Source: Paenibacillus herberti
Lineage (GTDB): Bacteria; Bacillota; Bacilli; Paenibacillales; Paenibacillaceae
Assembly: GCF_002233675.1 (NCBI RefSeq)
Contig: NZ_NMUQ01000001.1
Coordinates: 189,021-253,020 of the forward strand
DNA: 64,000 nt
Direction: 5' to 3'
Positions 34,368 to 44,977 of the stretch are shown piece by piece; position 1 is the first letter of the stretch; each line of letters begins with the position of its first letter. The notes below the pieces were generated by a model, which searched no databases, had not been told where the DNA came from, and saw nothing but the letters and a program-made list of their open reading frames with translations. The translations under genes were made by a program, and so were the position numbers.

Positions 34368-34399
34368 TCGACAAAAGCGATGGGAAGGGTGATAGCCGG

Positions 34400-35050
34400 A
34401 TGCTCTTGTTGTTCAGTCTGTGGAACCTACTGAAGCGGAAGATGCTGCGGAAACCGCTCCGTCTCGCTTGCTCGCTTACGGCAGCAGTTGCGCTGCTGAC
34501 TTACGGTTTACCGGTTTATGCTGCAACCACCGAGGCCGCACCGGTTCTGACGTCCGCCACTGTCAATCCGTCGAGCAATGGCGGAGGAGCTGCTGCGTTT
34601 CTGCGCGAGGGCAAGGCTGCACCGGTTATTCTGAGGCGCAGCTATCTGTGCGGAGAGGAAACCCAGCCGCTTGGCACACTCTCTCCCGAGGACGTGCATC
34701 GTTTGCTGCTAGAACAGCCACGTTTGACAGCATCCGTCGAGGGAGATTCAGTAGTTTTATCGGAGCAGATCAATGATCTGTCCGACGCCTGCCGCCGCAG
34801 CGCGACGTTTGGTGTGGATAGCGGCGGTAGCCTTACTCTTTTTGAAGGCCCGCCCAAAGAAGAGAAGGTAATGAAGACGTTCTACCAGCTTGATCTACGG
34901 TATATGGAAAGCTCATTGCCCAAAGAGGAGCTGGACCGCCTGATGAGCGGCATCCGCGTACAAGACAAGGATGAATTCAACAGCATCCTATCGAGTTATG
35001 ACGATTATGCGCTAAGGACCAGTGAAGGCGCGATGCAGCGAACTTACTGA
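34400..35050 (+). CDS. bofC: BofC-like forespore intermembrane regulator of sigma-K processing
   Basis: BofC is exported from the forespore and inhibits the SpoIVB signalling protease, delaying pro-sigma-K cleavage. A signal peptide (about 15-40, LACSLTAAVALLTYGLPVYA) precedes a domain with IGVD-like FGVDSGGSLTLFEGPP and TFYQLDLRYMESSLP, the typical C-terminal BofC block. Length is 216 aa. The open frame extends upstream to 34352, but that codon lies before the likely sigma-G transcription start. ATG 34400 has GGGTGAT 7 bases upstream. The context (safA, ruv) agrees with B. subtilis. Confidence 0.85.
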   Translation: MLLLFSLWNLLKRKMLRKPLRLACSLTAAVALLTYGLPVYAATTEAAPVLTSATVNPSSNGGGAAAFLREGKAAPVILRRSYLCGEETQPLGTLSPEDVHRLLLEQPRLTASVEGDSVVLSEQINDLSDACRRSATFGVDSGGSLTLFEGPPKEEKVMKTFYQLDLRYMESSLPKEELDRLMSGIRVQDKDEFNSILSSYDDYALRTSEGAMQRTY

Positions 35051-35070
35051 ACTCTATACGAAAACTTTTT

Positions 35071-35104
35071 AGCCCCTCGTCTCCTTACGGAGCGGGGGCT
35101 TTTG
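35071..35104 (+). terminator. Terminator after bofC
   Basis: AGCCCC and GGGGCT enclose an inner TCTCC/GGAG-type pairing and are followed by TTT. The T tract is short, but one of eight lies just upstream of the stem. Confidence 0.7.
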
Positions 35105-35213
35105 GCTTTATAAGGCTATCCGCTTAAGCGGTAAAGGCGGCCGAATTGGCAAGCCGACGCTGGAAGCTCGGCGTACCTTGTCCGAAACGCTTGTTCTCAT
35201 GCGGGGGTTATCC

Positions 35214-35222
35214 TGTTATACT
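35214..35222 (+). promoter_or_regulatory. Extended -10 promoter of the ruv operon
   Basis: TGTTATACT is a TGn-extended -10. The -35 is weak. It lies about 80 bases before ruvC. No LexA box was recognised. Confidence 0.45.
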
Positions 35223-35295
35223 ATTAGAGTCTGTACCCCGGGCAACTGGGGTTATTTTGCTTTTATGCTAGTTTAAACTGCAAGGGGTGGCGCGG

Positions 35296-35799
35296 GTGCG
35301 TATTTTAGGGATTGACCCGGGCATTGCCATTGTCGGGTTCGGATTCATCGATAAGGACGGCAGTCGCTTGACACCCGTCCAGTACGGCTCAATCGAGACG
35401 AAGGCCGGCACTCCTCATGAGACGCGGCTCAAGCAGGTCTACGATTCCGCCTCGGCGCTCATGGACAAGTACAAGCCGGATTGCGTAGCGGTAGAGAAGC
35501 TTTTTTTCAACCGCAACGTGACGACGGCTTTTACGGTCGGCGAAGCACGGGGCGTTATTATTTTAGCAGCGGCGCAGCGCGACCTGCCCGTTAGCGAGTA
35601 CACGCCTATGCAAGTGAAGCAGGCGGTTGTCGGATACGGCAAGGCAGAGAAACGGCAGGTGCAGGAGATGGTCCGCATGTTCCTTAAGCTGGCTAAGATT
35701 CCTAAGCCCGATGACGTGGCCGATGCGCTTGCGGTAGCGGTCTGCCATGCGCATTTTTCTGTGTTGCAGACCAAATTGAACGAGGTGCGCCGAAAATGA
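35296..35799 (+). CDS. ruvC: Crossover junction endodeoxyribonuclease RuvC
   Basis: Resolves Holliday junctions with RuvAB. The acidic active site is visible as ILGIDPG (first Asp), AVEKLFF (Glu) and PDDVADALAVAVCH (two Asp). Length is 167 aa. GTG 35296 is preferred because AAGGGGTGG lies just upstream and gives the classic MRILGIDPG; GTG 35287 is also open. B. subtilis lacks RuvC and uses RecU, so this is a lineage marker. The TGA overlaps the ruvA ATG. Confidence 0.95.
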   Translation: MRILGIDPGIAIVGFGFIDKDGSRLTPVQYGSIETKAGTPHETRLKQVYDSASALMDKYKPDCVAVEKLFFNRNVTTAFTVGEARGVIILAAAQRDLPVSEYTPMQVKQAVVGYGKAEKRQVQEMVRMFLKLAKIPKPDDVADALAVAVCHAHFSVLQTKLNEVRRK

Positions 35800-36419
35800 T
35801 CGACTATGTAAAGGGTTATGTCGCCCATATTGAAGCAGATTGCGTTATTATCGACGTTCGCGATATTGGCTACCAGATTTTCACGCCGAATCCGTATGGA
35901 TTCGCACGCAGCGACGAGATGGTGACGGTGTACTGTCATCATCATGTGCGCGAGGATGCGGTGCAACTGTTCGGATTTCAGACGCGCGAGGAGCAGGCGC
36001 TGTTCCGTAAGCTGCTGGATGTATCCGGTATCGGGCCTCGCGTGGCGGTTGGCATTCTTGCCGGCGGCCGCCCAGAAGCGGTCATCGCCGCGATTCACCG
36101 CGAGGATCTGAGCTTCCTGATCCGTCTGCCGGGCATCGGCAAAAAAACCGCGCAGCGCATGATTCTGGATCTGAAAGACAAGCTCCAGCTGTCTGCGGCG
36201 GCGGTAGAACTGCAATGGGAAGCGGAGGCTGCCGGAGGCGTAGCCGTTCCGAGTGCTGGCACAGAGCAATGGAGCGAGGCGCGCGAGGCGCTTGCCGCGC
36301 TTGGATATACGGCAGCGGAGCTTGACCGCGCCTGGGCCGGCCTGGGCGGAGCCCAGCTGCCGGGCGAGACCGTGGACGCGCTGATGAAGCGCGCGCTGCA
36401 GCAGCTATTCAAGGGCTGA
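35796..36419 (+). CDS. ruvA: Holliday junction branch migration protein RuvA
   Basis: Tetrameric junction-binding subunit that loads RuvB. The N-terminal OB fold ([20 protein letters not shown]), the helix-hairpin-helix pairs ([31 protein letters not shown]) and the C-terminal RuvB-binding domain (about 160-207) are in order. Length is 207 aa. It overlaps ruvC by four bases. Confidence 0.97.
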   Translation: MIDYVKGYVAHIEADCVIIDVRDIGYQIFTPNPYGFARSDEMVTVYCHHHVREDAVQLFGFQTREEQALFRKLLDVSGIGPRVAVGILAGGRPEAVIAAIHREDLSFLIRLPGIGKKTAQRMILDLKDKLQLSAAAVELQWEAEAAGGVAVPSAGTEQWSEAREALAALGYTAAELDRAWAGLGGAQLPGETVDALMKRALQQLFKG

Positions 36420-36438
36420 GCGGAGAAGGAGGACACCT

Positions 36439-37440
36439 ATGGAGGACGAACGCATCATATCCGCCAATTTGATGATGGAGGACCAGGCAGCGGAGTACAG
36501 CTTGCGTCCCCGTTATTTATCGGAATATATCGGGCAGTCGCAGGTCAAGGAAAACCTCAAAGTATTTATCGAGGCAGCCAAGCTTCGCAAGGAAGCTCTT
36601 GACCATGTACTGCTGTACGGGCCCCCGGGCCTCGGCAAGACAACATTATCGAACATCATCGCCAATGAGCTTGGCGTCAATCTGCGCGTAACGTCGGGGC
36701 CGGCTATCGAGCGCCCAGGCGATCTCGCTGCTCTACTGACGAATTTGCAAGAGGGCGATGTGCTGTTCATTGACGAGATTCACCGGCTTAATCGCGCTGT
36801 CGAAGAGGTGCTTTATCCTGCGATGGAGGATTTTTGCCTGGATATAATGATCGGCAAGGGACCGAGCGCCCGCTCGGTGCGGCTGGATCTGCCGCCGTTT
36901 ACGCTGATTGGAGCGACGACGCGTGCGGGACTGCTCAGCGCACCGCTGCGCGACCGCTTTGGCGTTGTCAGTCGCTTGGAATATTACGGTACGGATGAGC
37001 TGGCATTCATCATTTCGCGCTCGTCCGAAATTTTGGATGTGCAAATGGTTGGCGAGGCGGCGCAAGAGATCGCGCTTCGGTCCAGGGGAACACCGCGTAT
37101 TGCCAACCGATTGCTGAAAAGGGTAAGAGACTTTGCCCAAGTACGCGGCGACGGAATCATTACGAGTGAGCTCGCGGAGCTTGCTCTTTCGCTCATCGCA
37201 GTTGATCCTCTCGGGCTCGACCGGATCGACCACAAAATGCTGCAGACGATGATCACGAATTATCGCGGAGGACCGGTCGGTCTGGACACGATCGCGGCGA
37301 CGATCGGCGAGGAAAGCCAGACGATTGAGGATGTGTATGAGCCGTATCTGATGCAGATCGGCTTCCTGCAGCGGACGTCACGTGGACGAGTGGCCACGCC
37401 GCTAGCGTATCGGCATCTCGGGCTGCCGATACCGGAGTAA
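36439..37440 (+). CDS. ruvB: Holliday junction branch migration ATPase RuvB
   Basis: AAA+ motor that drives branch migration. Walker [11 protein letters not shown] (about 61-70), Walker [10 protein letters not shown], sensor-1 GATTRAG and a C-terminal winged helix (about 255-330) are present. Length is 333 aa. GAAGGAGGACACCT precedes ATG 36439. It is third in ruvCAB. Confidence 0.98.
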   Translation: MEDERIISANLMMEDQAAEYSLRPRYLSEYIGQSQVKENLKVFIEAAKLRKEALDHVLLYGPPGLGKTTLSNIIANELGVNLRVTSGPAIERPGDLAALLTNLQEGDVLFIDEIHRLNRAVEEVLYPAMEDFCLDIMIGKGPSARSVRLDLPPFTLIGATTRAGLLSAPLRDRFGVVSRLEYYGTDELAFIISRSSEILDVQMVGEAAQEIALRSRGTPRIANRLLKRVRDFAQVRGDGIITSELAELALSLIAVDPLGLDRIDHKMLQTMITNYRGGPVGLDTIAATIGEESQTIEDVYEPYLMQIGFLQRTSRGRVATPLAYRHLGLPIPE

Positions 37441-37445
37441 CCGTT

Positions 37446-38000
37446 ATGGTAGGCAGGCGCAAGTGGGATTCCGGCGATCGATTTAACCGAGATGGAGATG
37501 ACGAGGCGGAACATGGAGTGGTCAAGCCGGAACTCGAGCCGGAGCTGACCGTCCTCTACGACGGCCAATGCCGGCTCTGTCTGGCTGCGGTAGACAGCTT
37601 GCAGCGGCTCAATCCGCGAGAACAATTGCGTTACACCGCTGTACAGCAGACAACAGCTGAAGAACTGAACTCGCTGTTTCGCGGCGAGCCGCCGGATGTG
37701 CTCAAGTTAATGGAACTTATTCATGTTGTAGATCGTCAAGGCCGTGTTCATAGCGGCAGCGATGCCATTATCCGGGCGATGCGCAGCGTGCGGGGATTCG
37801 GGCCTGCCGCGCTGTTGTACCGACTGCCGGGCATGAGCCGACTGGCCGACGCGCTGTACCGTTATGTAGCGGCGCGGCGTTATGATTGGTTCGGTTCCGC
37901 CGGTCAAGGATGCCAACCGGATCATTGCGACGCTGGACCTTTCGCCAAGCCGGATGACAGTTCCGGCAGCGGAGCTCCACCGAATGGCGGCAAGGGATGA
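37446..38000 (+). CDS. DCC-family (DUF393) thiol-disulfide oxidoreductase-like protein
   Basis: A 184-aa protein with a DCC-family core: TVLYDGQCRLCLAAVDSL (the D-G-x-C-x-x-C signature) followed by a helical region ending RYDWFG. The family has a thioredoxin-like CxxC, but its substrate is unknown. A 35-residue charged N-terminal extension precedes the core. ATG 37446 is 6 bases after the ruvB stop, with GGAG overlapping that stop. The C-terminal 25 residues are Gly/Pro-rich. Confidence 0.8.
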   Translation: MVGRRKWDSGDRFNRDGDDEAEHGVVKPELEPELTVLYDGQCRLCLAAVDSLQRLNPREQLRYTAVQQTTAEELNSLFRGEPPDVLKLMELIHVVDRQGRVHSGSDAIIRAMRSVRGFGPAALLYRLPGMSRLADALYRYVAARRYDWFGSAGQGCQPDHCDAGPFAKPDDSSGSGAPPNGGKG

Positions 38001-38106
38001 ACGGCCGATCCGTGCAGGTTGGAACAGGCCGGACCGCCACGGAAGAGGCTTTGTAATATGCAGCATTGACGCGACGCCACCTTTGTCCAAACGGAAGGAG
38101 ACGATG

Positions 38107-40218
38107 ATGACAAGAGCGAGAGGTTTCAAGGCAGCGATGGCGGCAGGACTTGGCACGGCTATGTTGGCGGGTTGTCTGTATCTACCGCCGAGTGCGGCGG
38201 CAGACGGCAGTACAAAGGACCAGCAGATTCGGGTTGGTATTTTCATCACGGTCCCGAACAAGTACACCCTATCGACGCCAGCGGCAACGCTGAGCTCAGC
38301 CGGCGGATTGCGCGTCGGCATCAAGCAGAACGAGTCAACAGGCCTGCTTGATTCTGTAACCGCAGGCGCTGAGATTAGATCGATGGCGGAAGGTTATTCG
38401 GTGCTGTTAGGCGAAAGCGCCGACTTCGCATCTGCGCTGGCCGTGTTCAAGGCTGTCAAGGCAGCTGGCGGCAATCCGGTGCTAGAGCCCATGAACCGTA
38501 GCTCCGGCAAGGTTTATCAAGTGGCGGAGGGAGCTTATGCTACGGCTTCCGCGGCAACATCTGCACTGACCAAATGGTCCCAGAACGCAACGGTCATGGC
38601 GTTCGGGGGAACGGCACTTCAATTGCGCGGACCGCTTCATCTGGAAACAGGCCCGTACGCGTCCGAACCGGAGGCGCTGGCAGTTGCCACCGTGTTCAGT
38701 GCTGCGGGAGTGGATACGTTTCTCGCGCTTCGTCCGGGAGGCAGCGGAGCTTCCTACTCCGTTATGGTAGGAGCCGCTGCGGACAACGCTGCTTTGGATG
38801 CAATCCGGCTTAAGCTGGCCGGAGTGGCAGAAGCGGCTGCACTGAAGCCAGCCCTTGCTGGAGGGTATCTTTTAAAGCGCCAGGAGCTGTCCGTCAGCCA
38901 GAAAGAAGGCTCATCTTCGGCACTCTACCAGGCTCCTACAAGCTCATTCGCTGTCGTTCAGCCTGCAGGCAGCGAACCCGTGAAACTTGCCGAGAGGTAT
39001 GGACGTACATATAGAGGTTATTTTGAAATCGGCAGTTATAACGGCGCTCTGTCCGTCATTAATGAAGTCAGCTTTGAGGAATATCTCTATTCGGTCGTCG
39101 GTGGGGAAATGCCGGGTTCCTGGCATGCGGAGGCGCTTAAGGCGCAGGCGGTGGCGGCCCGTTCGTACGCCCTTTCGCAGGGAACCTCTTTTGGCATCGC
39201 ACAGGTAGTTGATACAACGCTGAGCCAAGTCTATAATGGGACAAGTTCGGAAAAAGCGACGACGATTCAAGCCGTGGACGCAACAGAGGGAATGGTCATG
39301 CTGTCAGGCGGCAAGCCGGTCGAGGCGGTATTTTCCTCCAGCTCAGGCGGACAGACGGCTGATCCTTCCGAGGTGTGGGGTAACGCTGTACCTTATTTGA
39401 CCAGCGTCAGCAGCCCGGATGAATCATCGGAAAAAGGTTTGCTGGAGTGGCATCGTGTGCTGACCTCATCCGGCAAAACCGGCTTCGTTCGATCGGATAC
39501 GGTTACGCTAAATGGTGAGAACAATGCGGCTGGAGCCGCTTTCGCAGTCATAAAGTCTGATGATACGAATGTTCGCCTCTTACCGCTGGTTCAATCCGGC
39601 GTGAATTCGGTAGAGAAGCTAGGCACAGGAGCAAAGGTGACGGTTCTCGATACGGTTATTCAGTCCAACGAGATGAACTGGATGCGCGGACCGTTTACCT
39701 CTCAACAGCTGCTAGATGGGATGAAGGGCAAAACAACGAGTGCCGTTTCGGGCCCTGTGACTAGCCTGGAGGTTGGGCAGCGTGGTCCTTCCGGACGCGT
39801 CAAGCAGGTATTGGTCAATGGCAAAGCACTTCCGGTCAAAACACCGGATAGCTTGCGCGGAGCGCTCGGCGGCTTGCCGAGTACGCGATTCTGGATTGAG
39901 CCAGCCGGGGGGATGTCATTGCTCGGAGCGTCCGGAAGCGTCGGTTCCAAAGAGTCCGGTGCAGCCGTTGGAGTGTTAGGAGCGAACGGCGCCCGGTCCA
40001 CGTCCTCTGGCGGTGCATCGCTGAACGTCATGAGCGCCGGCGGTGTCATCCGGCCAGTTGCTGCATCCGCATCATGGATGATTCGCGGTACGGGCAATGG
40101 CCATGGTCTTGGCCTGTCGCAGTACGGCGCCAAAGCTCTTGCGGAGCAAGGGTATGATTACCAAAAGATTCTGAAATACTATTACAAAGAGATAGAACTC
40201 GTTAAGGACGGATACTGA
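38107..40218 (+). CDS. SpoIID/LytB domain protein, exported, with SPOR-like N-terminal region
   Basis: A predicted exported lytic transglycosylase or amidase activator of the SpoIID/LytB family, acting on peptidoglycan. The leader ([16 protein letters not shown]...) is a signal peptide with LAGC, so lipidation is possible. The N-terminal third (about 80-260) includes SPOR-like segments ([21 protein letters not shown]). The SpoIID core (about 300-470) shows [17 protein letters not shown], with the conserved Glu of the EMP motif, [12 protein letters not shown] and SSSSGGQT. The C-terminal 200 residues are Gly/Ser-rich, ending [21 protein letters not shown]-like. Length is about 703 aa, twice that of sporulation SpoIID. 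ATG 38107 sits 6 bases after GGAAGGAG. Confidence 0.87.
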   Translation: MTRARGFKAAMAAGLGTAMLAGCLYLPPSAAADGSTKDQQIRVGIFITVPNKYTLSTPAATLSSAGGLRVGIKQNESTGLLDSVTAGAEIRSMAEGYSVLLGESADFASALAVFKAVKAAGGNPVLEPMNRSSGKVYQVAEGAYATASAATSALTKWSQNATVMAFGGTALQLRGPLHLETGPYASEPEALAVATVFSAAGVDTFLALRPGGSGASYSVMVGAAADNAALDAIRLKLAGVAEAAALKPALAGGYLLKRQELSVSQKEGSSSALYQAPTSSFAVVQPAGSEPVKLAERYGRTYRGYFEIGSYNGALSVINEVSFEEYLYSVVGGEMPGSWHAEALKAQAVAARSYALSQGTSFGIAQVVDTTLSQVYNGTSSEKATTIQAVDATEGMVMLSGGKPVEAVFSSSSGGQTADPSEVWGNAVPYLTSVSSPDESSEKGLLEWHRVLTSSGKTGFVRSDTVTLNGENNAAGAAFAVIKSDDTNVRLLPLVQSGVNSVEKLGTGAKVTVLDTVIQSNEMNWMRGPFTSQQLLDGMKGKTTSAVSGPVTSLEVGQRGPSGRVKQVLVNGKALPVKTPDSLRGALGGLPSTRFWIEPAGGMSLLGASGSVGSKESGAAVGVLGANGARSTSSGGASLNVMSAGGVIRPVAASASWMIRGTGNGHGLGLSQYGAKALAEQGYDYQKILKYYYKEIELVKDGY

Positions 40219-40222
40219 TTCC

Positions 40223-41266
40223 ATGAATGTAGAACAGTACGATTTCAATTTACCAGACAAGCTTATTGCCCAAACTCCCCTTGCTGATCGCACGGCTTCA
40301 CGCCTGCTGACTCTGGACAAGGCTACAGGTGAGATTCGCGATCATGCTTTCCGCGATCTCAAGCAGTATTTGCAAGCAGGGGATACGCTAGTAGTTAATG
40401 ATACACGTGTCATCCCGGCCCGACTGCTCGGACTTAAGGAAGATACCGGCGCTAAGGCCGAGCTGCTGCTGTTGAAGCAGCTGCATGGCGACACCTGGGA
40501 GACGCTGGCCAAGCCAGCCAAAAAGCTGAAAGTCGGCGCAGTTATCGTTTTTGGCAGCGGTGAGGACGGCGAGCCATTGCTGCGTGCAGTTGTCGAGGAC
40601 GAGGGAGAGATGGGCGGACGCACGATTCGCTTCCAATACGACGGTATTTTCCAGGAGCTGCTCGATCGTCTTGGCGAAATGCCGCTCCCCCCTTATATTA
40701 AAGAGCGCCTGGATGACCGCGAGCGATACCAAACGGTTTACTCCCGTCAGTCCGGTTCGGCTGCTGCTCCGACTGCGGGACTACATTTTACCGAAGAGTT
40801 CTTGCAGGAGCTGCAAGAGATGGGCGTCGAAGTAGCGCCGCTCACGCTGCATGTCGGCCTCGGCACGTTCCGGCCGATTTCGGCGGATACAATCGAGGAG
40901 CATGTGATGCATTCCGAATATTACGAGCTGAGTGAGGCGACAGCGGCAAAGCTGCAGCAGACTCGTGAGCGCGGCGGCCGCATCGTGGCAGTCGGCACAA
41001 CCTCGGCTCGTACGCTCGAAACCGTGGCCAATCGTTTCCCGGACGGGCTGCAGGCTTGCAGCGGCTGGACCGATATTTTCATCTATCCGGGATACCAGTT
41101 CCGAGCCGTGGATGCGTTGCTGACCAATTTTCATCTACCTAAGTCAACCCTCGTCATGCTGGTCAGTGCGCTGGCCGGCCGCGATGCTGTATTAAACGCC
41201 TATAAGCATGCAGTCCGGGAGGAATACCGGTTCTTCAGCTTTGGCGATGCAATGTTTATCTATTAG
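40223..41266 (+). CDS. queA: S-adenosylmethionine:tRNA ribosyltransferase-isomerase
   Basis: Transfers and isomerises the ribosyl group of SAM onto preQ1-modified tRNA, forming epoxyqueuosine. The N-terminal [16 protein letters not shown] and the conserved [11 protein letters not shown] and GTTSARTLE blocks identify QueA. Length is 347 aa. ATG 40223 follows GGACGG at about 11 bases, only 4 bases after the preceding stop. It precedes tgt as in B. subtilis. Confidence 0.97.
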   Translation: MNVEQYDFNLPDKLIAQTPLADRTASRLLTLDKATGEIRDHAFRDLKQYLQAGDTLVVNDTRVIPARLLGLKEDTGAKAELLLLKQLHGDTWETLAKPAKKLKVGAVIVFGSGEDGEPLLRAVVEDEGEMGGRTIRFQYDGIFQELLDRLGEMPLPPYIKERLDDRERYQTVYSRQSGSAAAPTAGLHFTEEFLQELQEMGVEVAPLTLHVGLGTFRPISADTIEEHVMHSEYYELSEATAAKLQQTRERGGRIVAVGTTSARTLETVANRFPDGLQACSGWTDIFIYPGYQFRAVDALLTNFHLPKSTLVMLVSALAGRDAVLNAYKHAVREEYRFFSFGDAMFIY

Positions 41267-41293
41267 AATTATTTTCGAGGAATGGAAGAGTGA

Positions 41294-42430
<1,137 letters not shown>

Positions 42431-42460
42431 TCCGTAGAGTATACGAAAGGGGTTATTGTT

Positions 42461-42826
42461 ATGTTTTTAGCAACTGGCGGTGGAAGTGGAAGTCCTTGGG
42501 GGATGATTCTTCCATTCGTGCTTATGTTCGTGGTGTTCTATTTCCTGTTGATTCGTCCACAGCAGAAAAAACAGAAAGCCCGCAACGCTCTGCTAGGCTC
42601 TCTCAAGAAGGGTGACAGAATCTCCACGATTGGCGGCATGCATGGCACGATTACAGAGCTGACCGATGATACGGCTGTTCTGCGTGTCAACGATACGACC
42701 CGCATTACGTTTGAGCGCAGCGCCATCAACACGATTCTTCATAGTGCGCCAGCTCCGAGCGAGGTTAAAGCCGCTTCTGTAAAAGAAGAGAAAAGCGACA
42801 AAGTTGAGCCAGAAGGCACACTTTAA
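42461..42826 (+). CDS. yajC: Preprotein translocase accessory subunit YajC
   Basis: Single-span membrane protein that associates with SecDF-SecYEG. The N-terminal helix (ILPFVLMFVVFYFLLIRPQQKK, about 13-31) and cytosolic GDRISTIGGMHGTI match YajC. Length is 121 aa with an acidic/Lys-rich tail. ATG 42461 follows AAAGGGG. secDF lies 10 kb downstream after accessory insertions. Confidence 0.95.
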   Translation: MFLATGGGSGSPWGMILPFVLMFVVFYFLLIRPQQKKQKARNALLGSLKKGDRISTIGGMHGTITELTDDTAVLRVNDTTRITFERSAINTILHSAPAPSEVKAASVKEEKSDKVEPEGTL

Positions 42827-42840
42827 TCACTGTTTAGGAT

Positions 42841-42887
42841 AAGGAATGTTTCCTGGAAGGTACGCCTTTCACGATACATTCCTTTCG
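42841..42887 (+). terminator. First terminator after yajC
   Basis: AAGGAATGT pairs exactly with ACATTCCTT and is followed by TCGTTTT. Confidence 0.72.
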
Positions 42888-42891
42888 TTTT

Positions 42892-42934
42892 AAGAAGCCT
42901 GCCGCCCCATCTTGGGGTTGCAGGCTTCTTTTTC
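42892..42934. terminator. Second terminator, bidirectional, between yajC and the WYL gene
   Basis: AAGAAGCCTGC with GCAGGCTTCTT, plus an inner CCCC/GGGG pairing, is followed by TTTTTC. The mirror side also ends in A/T, so it can serve the converging WYL gene. Confidence 0.85.
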
Positions 42935-42969
42935 ATTGCATTGCTGCCGCTGCCTGTGCGGGACGGCTC

Positions 42970-44262
42970 TTAAGGCGCGTGTTGCAAGGCAGCTTCCAGC
43001 GCCAGCTCACGGACGCGCTGCCGCAGCTCTTGCGGCTCCAGCACGATGGCGCCGGGAACCAGTGAAAGAATCAATCCGGCGGCATAGTCTGCCGTATCGA
43101 ACTCCACCTCTCCCTGCAGCCAGCTGGCATCCGGGCAGCGGCACAGGCCCGCTCCTGCTACGGACTGCTCGCTAGGCTGCCTGCTGTCTGCAGCAGCAGT
43201 GGAGTGTTCGCCAGGCAGTCTGCTGTCTGCCGCAGCAGCAGTGGAGTGTTCGCCAGGCTGTCTGCTGTCTGCAGTAGTTACGGACTGCTCGCCGGCTTGA
43301 TAGTGACCCGCTGCAGTAGCGGATTCTCCGGCATCCCAGGCGGAGTCCGCCGCCCAGGGCCGAATTGTCGCTTCCGCGATGCGTACATACCGCATCCTTC
43401 GAAGCCGATCCAACGCATCCGGCGCGAGCAGCAGCCGACACTGGAACGGCTGCGGCAGCGTCATTCGGAAGCGCTCGAGCGAATCAGCCCACCAAGCGGC
43501 CAGCTCAAAGTCAGCCGGCCGTTTGAAGGAGCCGTCATCTAACTCTGCCTCGAGAATACGAGAGATGCGGAACGTTTTGCGCTGATTGGCAGTTGCGCGG
43601 ACCGGCTCTTGGTGATAGGGACTTTCCTCAGCAGATTCATCCTGCTCGATAGGATTGTGTACCGCATCTGTTCGCTCGTCCGCAATGAGGTACCAGGAGC
43701 TGCCCTTGAGCACGAGCGCTAGCGGCTCTGCAAGACGCCATTCCGCTGCTTTTCCGGTCACGGACACGCTCGCGATATCCCGGCTGCCATAGCGCAAGCG
43801 AAGCATGCGGTCTTGCAGCACTGCCTCCATGAGCAAGCTCAAATAGGGATGTTCCTGCTGCGCAGAATGCCAGTCCGCACCGTCCATTAGCAGTCTGGAC
43901 TGAAGACCTTCAGCATGCGGCAGGGCAGCATGTGGATGCGCTGCGCGCAGCTTGAGCAATGCACTGTCCAAAGTGGAGGACCAGCCGAGATCATGGGCGG
44001 CCCGGCTCTGTGAAGCCAATAACAGCGCCTTCCACTCGTCAACATTTAGCCCGGTCAGACGGGTTCGATAACCGTCCATCAATCGCCAGCCGCCGCTGTT
44101 GCCGCGCTCAGAGAGGACGGGTACGCCAGCCGCGCTGAGTGCATCCATATCCCGATGGATAGTCCGCTCGGATACCTCTAATCGTCGGGCTAGCTCCTTT
44201 GAGTTAAGCTTGCCTTCGGCTTGCAACAGAAGCAGCAGCTCCAGCAGACGTTCTCCCTTCAT
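42970..44262 (-). CDS. HTH-WYL domain transcriptional regulator with tandem-repeat insertion
   Basis: Predicted ligand-responsive regulator. An N-terminal HTH (about 14-55, KLNSKELARRLEVSERTIHRDM) is followed by a WYL domain (about 165-215, with RYGSRD and SWYLIADE) and a C-terminal extension domain. Residues about 318-375 are a low-complexity insertion of 13-14-residue repeats (ADSRQPGEHSTAA). The 430-aa length exceeds the usual 300-330 for this reason. The ATG has AAGGAGGAGAG just upstream. A perfect palindrome 56 bases before the start is a likely autoregulatory operator. It is absent from this position in B. subtilis and is part of an accessory insertion. Confidence 0.87.
   Translation of the reverse strand: MKGERLLELLLLLQAEGKLNSKELARRLEVSERTIHRDMDALSAAGVPVLSERGNSGGWRLMDGYRTRLTGLNVDEWKALLLASQSRAAHDLGWSSTLDSALLKLRAAHPHAALPHAEGLQSRLLMDGADWHSAQQEHPYLSLLMEAVLQDRMLRLRYGSRDIASVSVTGKAAEWRLAEPLALVLKGSSWYLIADERTDAVHNPIEQDESAEESPYHQEPVRATANQRKTFRISRILEAELDDGSFKRPADFELAAWWADSLERFRMTLPQPFQCRLLLAPDALDRLRRMRYVRIAEATIRPWAADSAWDAGESATAAGHYQAGEQSVTTADSRQPGEHSTAAAADSRLPGEHSTAAADSRQPSEQSVAGAGLCRCPDASWLQGEVEFDTADYAAGLILSLVPGAIVLEPQELRQRVRELALEAALQHAP
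43160..43295 (-). repeat. 39-42 bp repeats within the WYL gene
   Basis: Two full near-identical units and a diverged flanking unit share GCTGTCTGC and GTGTTCGCCAGGC. All are in frame and encode Ala/Asp/Ser-Arg-Gln/Leu-Pro-Gly-Glu repeats. Confidence 0.8.
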
Positions 44263-44317
44263 GATCTCTCCTCCTTAACAGCCCATACTGTTCGTTTATT
44301 TGCTCCAGTATAACTTA

Positions 44318-44344
44318 TTTATATGACAGTGACTGTCATATAAA
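44318..44344. promoter_or_regulatory. Palindromic operator upstream of the WYL regulator
   Basis: TTTATATGACAG and CTGTCATATAAA are exact reverse complements separated by TGA. On the minus strand it overlaps the -35 zone of a TATACT -10, so a bound dimer would repress the gene. Confidence 0.65.
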
Positions 44345-44449
44345 CAAAGTGCCGTCGAGTGACACCGTTATTCCAACGGACAATGGCCCTTAGTTTGTGA
44401 GCAAGGCGTTTGGAGAAATGAACGAATCCCTCCGAAAACGTCCAACTTG

Positions 44450-44725
44450 AATGCCTGTATCGAGTCGTTCCATGCCACGTTGGAGCGCTAGTTATTGAGT
44501 AAGGAGCGCTTTGCTACGTATGAAGAGGCGTTTCAGGCCGTGGATTCGTTCATGGATTTCTACAACCACCGCAAGATGCACCAGAGCTTAGGAAAGCGAT
44601 CCCCAGCCGAGTTCATGCAATGGATTGCCGAAACAATCCAGATGTATCCTCGTACAAACGGGCCCGATGAGCGTATTTGCGAAAAAAAGGAAGCTATACT
44701 TCGATTCAAACCTATTTCGCCCTGA
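44450..44725 (+). pseudogene. Relic of an IS3-family transposase (integrase core C-terminus)
   Basis: The frame reads NACIESFHATLER, an in-frame TAG at 44489-44491, then LLSKERFATYEEAFQAV and DFYNHRKMHQSLGKRSPAEF, the C-terminal end of IS3/IS150-type DDE transposases. Upstream sequence (44400-44449) is frame-shifted and degraded, and no N-terminal part, OrfA or terminal inverted repeats were found. The last 76 codons are open from TTG 44495 but lack catalytic residues except the terminal region. It marks an old insertion between yajC and yrzE. Confidence 0.85.
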
Positions 44726-44779
44726 ACTCTCCAGAATTAGGGGGGCCAGCCCGAGAAATGATGAAATTCCCGCGAAATG

Positions 44780-44909
44780 CCCTCAGTAGCGTCTCTCAGA
44801 TCCGTTACGCCTCGAAAACTCCATTTTGTTGAAATAAGTCTTCTCAGATCCGTTACGCATGGAGGAAGGTGTTTGAATTAATGGACGAATGAAACTCGGA
44901 GCGCTTAGC
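44780..44909 (-). repeat. Dispersed intergenic repeat, copy 2 (inverted)
   Basis: The reverse complement matches 31693-31833, including two GCGTAACGGATCTGAGA units (44794-44810 and 44842-44858), each with the same A-to-T change relative to copy 1. The shared change shows within-copy homogenisation. Confidence 0.85.
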
Positions 44910-44977
44910 TTGACCATTCATATATCGAAAACGATGCAGCGCCATCAGCCTATAGGGTACTAGAGGCCTAAATAACT

